From assembly GCF_032062135.1 (NCBI RefSeq), contig NC_092859.1, forward strand, positions 73,235,164 to 73,299,163: a stretch of 64,000 nucleotides of DNA, in the 5' to 3' direction. Source of the DNA: Pyxicephalus adspersus (taxonomy: Eukaryota > Chordata > Amphibia > Anura > Pyxicephalidae). A program made the position numbers and the translations under genes. A model generated the notes under the pieces. That model ran no database searches. It saw only the letters and a list, made by a program, of their open reading frames with translations, and was not told the DNA's origin. Every line of letters begins with the position of its first letter. Position 1 is the stretch's first letter. Positions 11,801-22,079 of this stretch are shown piece by piece.

Positions 11801-14800
11801 TGCTGAACCACATACCACCCTTCAAAAATACCAGTGAAACCCATCATTCGTCTCACACTTCCTGATTCCCATGACAACCTGCAATCATACCAGTGCACCC
11901 CATCACCTGTCTCAACCTTGCTGAACCCCATACACCCCTGCACTAATACCAGTGCAACCCATCAATTGTCTCACACTTCCTCAACCTCATGCCACCCTGC
12001 AATAATACCAGTGCACCTCATCATTCGTCTCACACTTCCTGAACCCCATGCTATCCTGCAATAATACTAATGCACCCCATCACCTGACTCAACCTTGCTG
12101 AACCACATACCACCCTGCAATAATACCAGTGCAGCCCATTACCAGTCACACCCATGCTGAACCCTATACCATCCTGCGAAAATACCAGGGCACCCCATTA
12201 CCTGTCTCAATCCTGCTAAACCCTATGCCACCGTGCAATAATACCAGTTCACCACATCACTCCTCTCACACTGCTAATAATGCAGGTAGGTATGAAGTTA
12301 GGTAACGGTGAGAAAGGTGAAAGGGTGCACTGGAATTATTGGAAAAAGATATGGGTGTTTATGAATGGTGAGACAGGTTAAGGCGTGCACTGGTACTATT
12401 GCAGGGAGGAATGCGGTTAAGCAAGGGTGAGACAGGTGATGAGGTGCACTGCTTTCTTTGCAAGGTAGTAATGGGTTCAGCAAGGGGGAGACAGGTTATG
12501 GGGTGCACTGGTAATATTGCAGGGTGGTAAAGGATTCAGCAAGGCTAAAACAGGTGATGGGGTGCACTGGAATTATTGCAGAGGGGTATGTGGTTCAGCA
12601 AGGGTGCATCACCTCACAAAAATAGGAGTGCACCTCATCATCTGTCTCACCCCCGTCTCCACCCCAGATCAACTCACAACAATAGCAGTGCATCCCATCA
12701 CCTCAGTCACCTCCTGCTGTACCCGATATCACATCACAATAGGAGAGCACCCCATCACCTTTTTCTCCCTTGCTGAACCCCATATTACCCTGCAGTAATA
12801 CCAGTAAACCCCATCACCTGGCTCAACCTTGCTGAACCCCATACCCTCCTGCAATAATACCAGTGCACCCCATCATTCATCTCACACTTCCTGAACCCCA
12901 TGCTACCCTGCAATAATACTAATGCACCCAATGACCTAAATCAACCTTGCTGAACCACATACCACCCTGCAATAATACCAGTGCAGCCCATTACCCATCT
13001 CCCCCTTGCTGAAACCCATACCCCTATGTCATAAAACCACTGCACCCTAATATCTGTCTCACCAATGCTGAACCCTATACCATCCTGCGAAAATACCAGT
13101 GCACTCCATCACCTGTCCCACACTTTTTGAACCCATACCACCCTGCAAAAATACCAGGGCACCCCATCACCTGTCTCACGCTTGTTTAAACCCCATACCA
13201 CCCTGCAATAATACCATCACTCGTCTCACACTGCTAATACTGCAGGTGGGTATGGGGTTAGGCAAGGGTGGGATAAATAACGGGGTGAAATGAAATTACT
13301 ACAAGGGATTTGGGAGGATGGGGAAAAGTGAAGACAGGTGTTTTGTATACTAGTGTTATTTCAGGGTAGGAAGGGGGTTCAGCAAGGGATAGATAGGTGA
13401 TAGATGGGTATTACTGGTATTCTTGCAGGGTGATATGGGTGTGCAAGGGTGAGACAGGTAATGGGGTGCACTGGTCTTACTGCAGGGTGGTATGTGGTTC
13501 AGCAAGGGTGCATCACCTCACAATGGAAGTGAACCTCACAATCTGTCTCACCCCCGCCTGAACCCCCAGATTAACTCCAACCAAAACAGTGCATCCCATC
13601 ACGTCTCACCTCCTGCTGTACCCCATATCACATCACAACAATAGGAAGGCACCCCATCACCTATCTCCCCCTTGCTGAACCTCATATTACCCTGCTATAA
13701 CACCAGTATAAAAAACTTATCTGTATAACTCTTGGTGAAACCCATGCCACCCTGCAGTAATACCAGTGCACCCCATCACTCGTCCCACACTTCCTGAACC
13801 CCATGTAACCCTGCAATAATACCAGTGCAGTCTGTCACCTAACTCACCCTTGCTGAACCACATACCACCCTGCAAAAATACCTGTGAAATTAACCCTTAA
13901 TGAATCACGTCACCCTGCAATAATACCAAAGCACCCCATCACCTGCCTCACCCTTGCTGAAACACATACCATTCTGCAATAATATCAGTGCACCCCATCA
14001 CTTGTTGCACACTTCCTGAACCCCATGCCACCCTGCAATAATACCAGGGCACCCCATCACCTGACTCACCCGTATTGAACTACATATTATCCTGCAAAAA
14101 AATCTGTATGCAAAACACCTTTCTTCACTTTTCCCCATCCTTCCATATTACCTGCAATAATACCAGTTCACGCTATCCGACACTTCCTCCACCCTCATTT
14201 CATCCTGCAAAATTACCAGAGCACCCCATCAATTATCTCACTTTTGCTGAACCCCACACCACTCTGCAATAACACCAGTGCACCCTATCACCTGTCTCTC
14301 ACTTCTTGAACCCATACCACCCTGCAAAAATACTAGGGCACCCCATCATCCGTCTCAAACTTCCTGAACCCCATGCCACCCTGCAATAATATCAGAGGAC
14401 CCATCACCTGACTCCCCCTTCCTCAACCCCCTACCACCCTGCAAAAAAACAGTGCACCCCTACACTTGTCTTACACTTCCTGAACTCCATACCACCCTGC
14501 AAAAATAACAAAGCACCCCATCACCTGCCTCACCCTTGCTGAAATACATACCACCCCACAAAAATATCAGTGCACCCCATCACTTGTTGCACACTTCCTG
14601 AACCCCATGCCACCCTGCAATATTACCAGGGCACCCCATTACCTGACTGACCCGTGTTGATCTTCATATTATCCTGCAATAAAATCAGTATACAAAACAC
14701 CTGTCTTCACTTTTCCCCATCCTTCCATATCACCTGCAATAATACCAGTTCATTTACTGTACCCCAATATCATGCTGCAATAACACAAGAGCACCCCAAC

Positions 14801-15420
14801 ATCTGTGTTCCTATTTCCAAATTACAAAATCACCCCACAATTATATCTGCACACCCCATCATCTGCCTGTGCATTCCTAAAACCCATATCACCTAGCATT
14901 CATGGAGCTGCACTTTCTCCCTTCTTGTACCCCAATATCATCCTCCAATAAAAACAGCACAACACCATCTGTGTCCCCCACATCACACTGCAACAAAGGC
15001 AGTGCACTCCTTCACCTGCCAGGTTCCTGTACATAACACCTTTCTGTGCCCCCATATTACCTCACATTAATAGGAGTGCACCCCATCACCTGTCTCTCCC
15101 CCTCCTGTACCACCATATCACCTCACAACAATAGGAGGGCACCCCATCATCTCTCCCCCCCCCCCTGTTGTACCCCCGTATCACCTCACATTAATAGGAG
15201 TCCACCCCATCAACTCTCTCTCCCTTGCTGAACCCCATATTACCCTGCATTATTCACTTCACTTTTCCCCCTCCATATCCCCTGCAATAATACCAGTTCA
15301 CCCATCACCTCTCTGACACTTCCTTCACTCTCATTTCTCCCTGCAATAATAGTAATGCATTCCATCACCTAACATTACCTTCCTGAACCCCAATCATCAC
15401 CCTGCAATGTCAGCGCCCCC
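5790..15420. repeat. Mixed-orientation 59-bp minisatellite array (about 9.6 kb)
   Basis: The basic unit is 59 bp; for example, consecutive ccagtgcacccc-type motifs start at 8203, 8262 and 8321. In C-rich orientation it reads roughly ACCAGTGCACCCCATCACCT, then GTCTCACACTTCCTGAACCC, then CATACCACCCTGCAATAAT. Blocks in this orientation alternate with blocks of the exact reverse complement (ATTATTGCAGGGTGGTATGG...). Units diverge by roughly 5-20 percent. Strand switches occur at two recurring junction sequences (see findings), so the array also has a higher-order organisation. The last part (14880-15420) is more degraded. The short ORFs inside are by-products of the repeat: 59 is not a multiple of 3, so no frame is kept between units. 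Confidence 0.93.
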
Positions 15421-16343
15421 ATATCCCCCACATAACTACCTGGGCACCGTACAATAAGGGTATGACACTCCATGAATAACCCTGACAGCATATAATATAG
15501 AAACCACAAACAAGCATACCTTTGTGCCGTGTCAGGAGACCGATCATCCATTTTCACTACAGCTCAACCACACTTTTGCCGGGCTTGAAGTTTGATCTGT
15601 GAAGCCCTGCTCACTTCTGGTTCTCTGGTCACCGTCACTTCCAGGACCTTCTACTGGATTGGAACGATCCGCTACCGATTTGAATATGGCGTTTTCAGGT
15701 TCCATGGCGTCTGTTGTGGTGAGACATTGATAGGCAGCTCTTCCTAGGTCTTAGCATTGCGTTTCTGTACATAGGCAGGTCTGCGCTTCCTTGTCAGTGC
15801 TATTCATAGATAAGTTCAGGCTGGGCTGGTAGCAGTCTCTGTGCATATAGTGCAATGTGATATTACTCGGCTTTATAAAGTACATTTCCAGGCCGCCTGC
15901 TGTGTATCCCTCTGCAGTCTATGCTCAGGGGTTACTGGGCTTCTGTCTGCTCCATGTAATCCACAGAAAAGTCTATGGAAATGTTAAACAGCTCAAATGC
16001 AGCTGTCACTACATTCTGAATGACATCTGAATGGAATCTAACATTTCCTCACATATTACCTGGAGGTAGTCTTCCAGGTTCATGTGTAATTGTTTCCCAC
16101 TGGGGAATGTCAGATTCCATGTTTTAGAAATAGAGCCCAAAGTGATGCCATAGACACCAATAAAATAATAGTTACCTTTGCAGGGTCCAACGTAGTCCCA
16201 ATTACATTCCAAGAAGATCAATCCAGTCCCGGTTGTCCCCACTAATAAATACTTACCCAACTTACCTATCCTCCTAGATCCCACTGAGATTGACAGTATT
16301 TGGATCACAGGATCGATGAAGTTCTTCCTTTTCATTCATGTCT
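15421..16343. other. Between satellite array and RING gene: no confident gene
   Basis: Mostly unique-looking sequence that includes the presumed 3' flank of the minus-strand RING gene. A 108-codon minus-strand ORF (16335-16009) was not recognised. On the plus strand, 15686-15718 could be a tiny first coding exon (MAFSGSMASVV) ending at a GTGAGA donor, but no following exon was found. No AATAAA for the RING gene was seen on the minus strand here. Confidence 0.4.
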
Positions 16344-16514
16344 TCATAAGTTAAGGATCTGGTCAAAAGACAGATCAAACTCTCCGTCTTCATTCCTGGT
16401 GACGGTAAACCTTGGCCGTCGTGCTATGATCTCTGCAGAAACCTCGACTTCCATGTATTGGCCAAGTTGATCAATCCATATGACAACCCGCTGGTTACCA
16501 TCAATCACCTCCTC
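16344..16514 (-). CDS. RING-H2 gene, coding exon 2
   Basis: 56 codons and a TGA at 16346-16344. The acceptor CCAG lies at 16518-16515 behind a long pyrimidine tract. Encodes a beta-strand-like tail with VVIWIDQLG and an acidic end (NEDGEFDLSFDQILNL); no known domain recognised. Confidence 0.72.
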   Translation of the reverse strand, partial: EEVIDGNQRVVIWIDQLGQYMEVEVSAEIIARRPRFTVTRNEDGEFDLSFDQILNL

Positions 16515-17124
16515 CTGGAAAAAAAAAACACAAAAAATAGGTTAGAATAATTCTAAAATAGGCCTTAAAAAATGTGAACATATACTCTAAAGATCTTTGC
16601 ACATTTTTTAAAAACAATCTATTTACTTCACAATAGTAAACATTAATATTGAGGTAAGAAACAATAGGATATCTAATACTTACCCTAAGTAGTCGAGGCA
16701 TAATTGCCCTGCAGTTGGGACAGGTAGGTATTACTTCTGCCCATTTACTGATGCATTCAATGTGAAATACGTGGGCGCAGGTTAGTGCAGCGCCATCTTC
16801 ATCCCTTTCAATCTCGTCCAAGCAGATGGTGCAGATGCTTGGCTGCTCCTCACTCTGCAGGTCACTGGCTGGTGATGTGTGGTTGTCTTCAGGAACGATC
16901 CTGCGATCAACTGGAGAACGGCTTCTCCCCCTCGGTGAGGAATCAGTATTCCGCTGTCTTCGTCTTGTGGCTCTTCGTCTTAGGGATCTTTGTCTTGTTC
17001 CATTTTGAAATGCAGCTCTGGACCTGGTCCTATGAGCCACTGGAGAATCCTGGTCTTCTTCCGGATGCGATGACATGTCACGAATGGTAGGCCGTGAATG
17101 GCTTCTGACATTCCTTCTTGGCAT
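16344..17124 (-). CDS. RING-H2 finger protein, 203 aa, two exons (candidate E3 ubiquitin ligase)
   Basis: Exon 1 runs 17124-16684 (147 codons) and exon 2 runs 16514-16344 (56 codons plus TGA). They are joined across a 169-bp intron with a good donor (AGG|GTAAGT) and acceptor (TTTTTTTTTCCAG|GAG), phase 0. Residues 1-80 are basic and rich in Arg/Ser. Residues 98-138 form a C3H2C3 RING-H2: C98, C101, C116, H118, H121, C124, C135, C138, with the PxC before the last pair. Exon 2 adds an acidic and hydrophobic tail (EEVIDGNQRVVIWIDQLGQY...). RING-H2 proteins usually bind an E2 and transfer ubiquitin; the target here is unknown. The start is the first ATG in frame, but the frame stays open upstream through a 21-bp repeat. 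I do not recognise the orthologue. The intact frame and clean splice sites suggest a live gene rather than a pseudogene. Confidence 0.78.
16684..17124 (-). CDS. RING-H2 gene, coding exon 1
   Basis: 147 codons from the first in-frame ATG (codon at 17124-17122) to the donor after 16684. This exon carries the Arg/Ser-rich region (residues 1-80) and the whole RING-H2 domain (98-138). Confidence 0.78.
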
Positions 17125-17149
17125 CCTGATGGTATAAGCTGCTATTTTC

Positions 17150-17350
17150 AGTGATGTGAAGATGTGAAGGTGAATCTGGCGTATGTGATTGAGGTGTAAG
17201 TGTATGTGAATGAGGTGTAGGTGTATGTGATTGAGGTGTAGGTGTATGTGAATGAGGTGTAGGTGTATGTGACTGAGGTGCAGGTATATGTGATTGAAGT
17301 GTATGTGATTGAGATGTAGGTTTATGTGATTGAGGTGTAGGTGTAAGTAA
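17150..17350. repeat. 21-bp tandem repeat upstream of the RING gene
   Basis: About nine copies of a 21-bp unit (plus strand GAGGTGTAGGTGTATGTGAT-like). On the minus strand the unit contains no stop, and 21 is a multiple of 3. The RING reading frame therefore stays open through it and would read a His/Leu-rich heptad (HIHLHLN). No in-frame ATG lies upstream of 17124, so this is 5' UTR unless an upstream exon or non-AUG start exists. Confidence 0.85.
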
Positions 17351-17354
17351 ATCA

Positions 17355-17372
17355 GCAAAAATTTAAATAGAA
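17355..17372 (-). promoter_or_regulatory. TATA-like element upstream of the RING gene
   Basis: The minus strand reads CTATTTAAATTTTT about 240 bases before the ATG. It lies between the 21-bp repeats and the CCAAT-containing repeat array, which is a plausible place for the core promoter. No transcript evidence is available. Confidence 0.35.
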
Positions 17373-17511
17373 AATCGCAAACCGCACAAGGCCTCAGTAA
17401 AGTTGCTTTGGAGATGCTTCAAGAGATGCTCCAAGAGTGGCGGCTCCTTAGCAACTAGCAAAAGGCATCAGCTTTAGTGTGTTTACATCTACTGTGCTAT
17501 GACAACACTCC

Positions 17512-18172
17512 TGGCTGACGAATGGCATCGTCCAACCGAATCACATGGCAAGTCATTTTCAAGAAATGACAGTTGCTTGGTATGTTCATAGAGGTCAGCC
17601 TGTCTGCACAAGGCCTTACAATCCAGCAAGCACATGTGCCCCCTTCTAGCCAATTATAGAGTACTCATCTGACTGACCAATGGCATCGTCCAACCAAATC
17701 ACAAAGCAAGACCATAGCAACCAACAAGCACATGTGCCCCCTTCTAGCCAATTGTGGAGTACTTATCTGGCTGTGAATCGTTTGGACAAGTCTATTGGTC
17801 AGTCAGCTAAGTACCCTACAATTGGCTAGAAAAGGGTGCATGTGCTTTGTGATTTGTTTGGACAATGCCATTGGTCAAAGCAAGATATTTTGGAAACAAT
17901 AACAGTTACTTGGTATGTCCATAGAGGTCAGCCTGTCTGCACAAGGCAGCACAAACCAACAAGCATAAGGGCCCTTTTCTAGCCAATTGTAAGGTACTCA
18001 GCTGACTGACAATGGCATCGTCCAACCAGTTTTTTTCTCAATTCACAAAGCTTTAACAGCAACACATTTTTGAAGAATGACACTTAATGGTATGTTCCTG
18101 GGGATCAAGCCTGTGTACACAAGGCCTTACAATCCAGCAGGAACTTGTTCCCCCCTCCTAGCCATTAAAGTA
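17512..18172. repeat. CCAAT-bearing repeat array with one inverted unit
   Basis: Several degenerate copies of a block of about 110-240 bp containing AATGGCATCGTCCAACC, GGTCAGCCTGTCTGCACAAG and CCCCCTTCTAGCCAATT. The stretch 17775-17875 is the inverse complement of its neighbours (GGTTTGGAC-like / ATTGGTCAGTCAGCTAAGTA / CAATTGGCTAGAA). CCAAT motifs recur on both strands. The array lies directly upstream of the RING gene's presumed start of transcription. Confidence 0.75.
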
Positions 18173-18625
18173 GCATCCTATGAGATGGCAAGAAAATCTC
18201 TAGATTGCTCAATACAGGCAGTTTTTATCTAGATTACATTTTAATCATTTAAACCTAATCAATCAGTAATACATACCAAATAATGACTAGCATTCATCAT
18301 TTGTCTGTAACAATGATTTTTCCCCTTTTGTTATTGAAGGGGATGTTGCAACAAATGTACATTGCTGCTGCCCTTATCTTAATAAAAGTCTCTCCAGTAG
18401 AGTCAAGGCCAGATTACAGCCTAGAGCACCTAGGCCTTGGCCTAAGGCCGCATAGCAGTAAAGGGAACACCATACCAGTCAGAACAATATTCCTTTATTT
18501 TTTGTTCACCACCAATATGTTTCTGTGAGCTCATAAAGCCTGCAGCTGATGGACTGCCACTACCGCTCAGCACAGAAACATTTCCTAGACTAGCCGCTAT
18601 CACTTCAAGCAGCAGCAGCTTTCAC
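18173..18625. other. No gene seen between repeat array and MITE
   Basis: AT-rich single-copy-looking sequence. The 81-codon plus-strand ORF at 18283 has no recognisable domain and no splice context that supports coding. Confidence 0.4.
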
Positions 18626-19854
18626 TTAACCCCCTAGCGGTATTCCCGAGTGTGACTCGGGGTGGAAAAAATTTCAAAAAGCGGTAATCCCGAGTCACAC
18701 TCGGGGTACCTTTGAGGGTCCCTCTTACCTTATCCCCGCGCTCCAGCNNNNNNNNNNNNNNNNNNNNNNNNNNNNNNNNNNNNNNNNNNNNNNNNNNNNN
18801 NNNNNNNNNNNNNNNNNNNNNNNNNNNNNNNNNNNNNNNNNNNNNNNNNNNNNNNNNNNNNNNNNNNNNNNNNNNNNNNNNNNNNNNNNNNNNNNNNNNN
18901 NNNNNNNNNNNNNNNNNNNNNNNNNNNNNNNNNNNNNNNNNNNNNNNNNNNNNNNNNNNNNNNNNNNNNNNNNNNNNNNNNNNNNNNNNNNNNNNNNNNN
19001 NNNNNNNNNNNNNNNNNNNNNNNNNNNNNNNNNNNNNNNNNNNNNNNNNNNNNNNNNNNNNNNNNNNNNNNNNNNNNNNNNNNNNNNNNNNNNNNNNNNN
19101 NNNNNNNNNNNNNNNNNNNNNNNNNNNNNNNNNNNNNNNNNNNNNNNNNNNNNNNNNNNNNNNNNNNNNNNNNNNNNNNNNNNNNNNNNNNNNNNNNNNN
19201 NNNNNNNNNNNNNNNNNNNNNNNNNNNNNNNNNNNNNNNNNNNNNNNNNNNNNNNNNNNNNNNNNNNNNNNNNNNNNNNNNNNNNNNNNNNNNNNNNNNN
19301 NNNNNNNNNNNNNNNNNNNNNNNNNNNNNNNNNNNNNNNNNNNNNNNNNNNNNNNNNNNNNNNNNNNNNNNNNNNNNNNNNNNNNNNNNNNNNNNNNNNN
19401 NNNNNNNNNNNNNNNNNNNNNNNNNNNNNNNNNNNNNNNNNNNNNNNNNNNNNNNNNNNNNNNNNNNNNNNNNNNNNNNNNNNNNNNNNNNNNNNNNNNN
19501 NNNNNNNNNNNNNNNNNNNNNNNNNNNNNNNNNNNNNNNNNNNNNNNNNNNNNNNNNNNNNNNNNNNNNNNNNNNNNNNNNNNNNNNNNNNNNNNNNNNN
19601 NNNNNNNNNNNNNNNNNNNNNNNNNNNNNNNNNNNNNNNNNNNNNNNNNNNNNNNNNNNNNNNNNNNNNNNNNNNNNNNNNNNNNNNNNNNNNNNNNNNN
19701 NNNNNNNNNNNNTAATAAATAATTATAATAATTATACCCGGGAGTTAATCCTAAGAATTACAGGCCCACAATATAAACAAAAATTTCTACGCAAAAAAAA
19801 TAGGATCACTTTTTGTATCAAAAAATGACAGAATTAGAACGCTAGGGGGGTTAA
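18626..19854. mobile_element. piggyBac-like MITE with TTAA ends (contains assembly gap)
   Basis: Flanked by TTAA at 18626-18629 and 19851-19854, with terminal inverted repeats CCCCCTAGCG / CGCTAGGGGGG. Just inside the left end, CCCGAGTGTGACTCGGGG and CCCGAGTCACACTCGGGG form a subterminal palindrome. Most of the inside is N, so internal coding capacity cannot be judged; the same family at 55671-56198 is non-coding. Confidence 0.72.
18748..19712. other. Assembly gap (965 N)
   Basis: Run of N only. Any ORF reported across it is meaningless. Confidence 1.
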
Positions 19855-20460
19855 TATTGCATCTTGATACACACTCAAAATCACACTTGACCCTCAGTCC
19901 ATACTGTTAAAAAGGGTTTGCTTGCATTTTATTAAAACTAAAAAGTGCTACTTGTCTGTAGAATTTTGTCTTTGTGCACAAGTTTCTGGCCATGTCCATA
20001 TGGTACAGATTCTCGCTTCTGAGGTTGTCAGTATGATGGTGAGTCTAGGTTTTTAGATATTATTTCACGTGTTTGTCTAGATGTGGTGGGGGGATCTTGT
20101 TTTGGGAAATACAGTGTGAATTAAACCGCATTGTTCACACATCTATAGCCCAAAATAGGCTAATTTACCTAAAATAACTGCACATAATAGAAGAAATGTT
20201 TCTATTACTCTATGTTTTAATAATATTTACCTCTGCACTCTGTAGCGATGTCTATACATAGGAATCCACAGAGACTGATTAACGTCTACATTTGGAAGTC
20301 TTTTACAGGTGCATTCACGTGAATCCTTGTGTGTGCACTATTAGAATCTGACATTTCCCTTTGACCAGTTGGCCACCAAATATCCACACACTTGTGGGAT
20401 GAGCACAGGGGTAGCTAGTACACCTTTACCCTCTAAGCAAAATAAGACACAAACACAAAA
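19855..20460. other. No feature recognised
   Basis: AT-rich sequence between MITE copies. I see no exon, ORF or known repeat. Confidence 0.4.
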
Positions 20461-20728
20461 ATCTGTTAAAATAAAAAATAAAAAAATAGTGATACATATA
20501 ATATAACTGCACGGTAACATATATAAAATATATACAATATAAAGATATATATATGTTATATCAAGATTTCTTTGTATTGGACTCAGTACAGCTATTTTGT
20601 ATTGAATCCAATACAAAATTATCTGAATTTCCTGCCGCTCGGCCTGCCCGAGTGTGACTGGGGATTATCGCTTTGTGCATGGAAAATCCACCCTGAGTCA
20701 CACTCAGGATTAACGCTAGGGAGGTTAA
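20461..20728 (+). mobile_element. piggyBac-like MITE, 5'-incomplete copy
   Basis: Matches the right half of the complete copy at 55671-56198. Shared landmarks are TTTGTATTGGACT, ATTGAATCCAATACAAAATT, CCCGAGTGTGACT, then CGCTAGGGAGG and TTAA at 20725-20728. The left terminal repeat is missing. Confidence 0.65.
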
Positions 20729-20867
20729 TATATTTGTGAAAATTAACTGTATAAACCCATTTTTTTCTTTACCTGAAAATGCCATTAACAACCCGACCGT
20801 TAAACCCAGCCTTGGTTCAGGTTTAAAAATTTTGCAAAAATTGATAAACCCGAACTTTGTCAGGTGG

Positions 20868-21945
20868 TTAAATCCCATCACTTACCTGGTCCCCGCTGTG
20901 ATGATCCGTTCTGTTCCAGCGTCGATCTCAAAAAAGAAATACTCACACCTTCTCCCCACAGCTCCTCCGGACACGTCTTCTGTCTTAAGTCTTCATCCGG
21001 CGAGTACAGTGACGATCTCTGGGGTTTCCCGGTGACGACGCTGCATGCGTCGGTGCGGGCGGGAGGCGGGGCAGGAAATTTAAATCGCTTTGCATTGAAC
21101 TCAATAAAAAAAAAGCTGTATTCAGTCCAATACAAAGAAATCCTTATATAATATATATATAATTGTATTATTTATAATATATAAGCTACTATACAGGTAC
21201 ATTAAATTATACACTATTTTTTTTTAAACTTTTTTTTAAAGATTTTTTTTTTTAAAGATTTTTTTTTTATGTTTTATAAAAAAAATTTTATTATTAAATT
21301 TATAAAATTTTGGACATATTTCGGTGAGTTATGTGGTAATTCGGTGAATTATAAGTAATTATTGAGTAATTCGGNNNNNNNNNNNNNNNNNNNNNNNNNN
21401 NNNNNNNNNNNNNNNNNNNNNNNNNNNNNNNNNNNNNNNNNNNNNNNNNNNNNNNNNNNNNNNNNNNNNNNNNNNNNNNNNNNNNNNNNNNNNNNNNNNN
21501 NNNNNNNNNNNNNNNNNNNNNNNNNNNNNNNNNNNNNNNNNNNNNNNNNNNNNNNNNNNNNNNNNNNNNNNNNNNNNNNNNNNNNNNNNNNNNNNNNNNN
21601 NNNNNNNNNNNNNNNNNNNNNNNNNNNNNNNNNNNNNNNNNNNNNNNNNNNNNNNNNNNNNNNNNNNNNNNNNNNNNNNNNNNNNNNNNNNNNNNNNNNN
21701 NNNNNNNNNNNNNNNNNNNNNNNNNNNNNNNNNNNNNNNNNNNNNNNNNNNNNNNNNNNNNNNNNNNNNNNNNNNNNNNNNNNNNNNNNNNNNNNNNNNN
21801 NNNNNNNNNNNNNNNNNNNNNNNNNNCCTGTTCGGACATACTTCTGTAAGTTACAGGTCTACAATTTAAAAAAAAAATTCATGAAAAACAGTGTACCGCT
21901 TTTGGTACAGAAATCTAGACATCAGTGTAACGCCCAGGAGGTTAA
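20868..21945 (-). mobile_element. piggyBac-like MITE, inverted copy (contains assembly gap)
   Basis: Same family as 55671-56198 but in opposite orientation: AGCTGTATTCAGTCCAATAC and TTCGGTGAGTTATGTGGTAA are complements of the other copy's interior. It ends CCCAGGAGG plus TTAA at 21942-21945. Its left terminus is altered or truncated. With the copy at 20461-20728 it makes a head-to-head pair. Confidence 0.6.
21375..21826. other. Assembly gap (452 N)
   Basis: Run of N only. Confidence 1.
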
Positions 21946-22079
21946 ATAAAGAATCTTTGTTTATACACCAGCCACTAGATAATGCTGTGTAAGTGTATGA
22001 ATTTGTAACACAGCCATCCACTGGTGCCTATAAGTATTTTACAAAAGATTAATAACAACAGAACATTCATTAACAATAA

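Noticed and set aside
5766..13293. Dozens of ORFs of 60-110 codons inside the satellite with repeated MGFSKGETGDGVHWYYCRVV-like text
   Set aside because: They are translations of the 59-bp unit. 59 is not a multiple of 3, so frames shift at each unit, both strands give such ORFs and none has a start or splice context.
5790..15420. CRISPR-like array
   Set aside because: Units are contiguous, diverged and change strand; there are no unique spacers of constant length, and the genome is eukaryotic.
16009..16335. 108-codon minus-strand ORF just after the RING gene
   Set aside because: No recognised domain; the RING frame ends before it. Could be 3' UTR or unrelated; not enough to call a gene.
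18712..19722. 336-codon ORF across N
   Set aside because: Almost entirely assembly gap; the ORF exists only because N was not treated as a stop. The same applies to 21300-21949 on both strands and 38693-39109.
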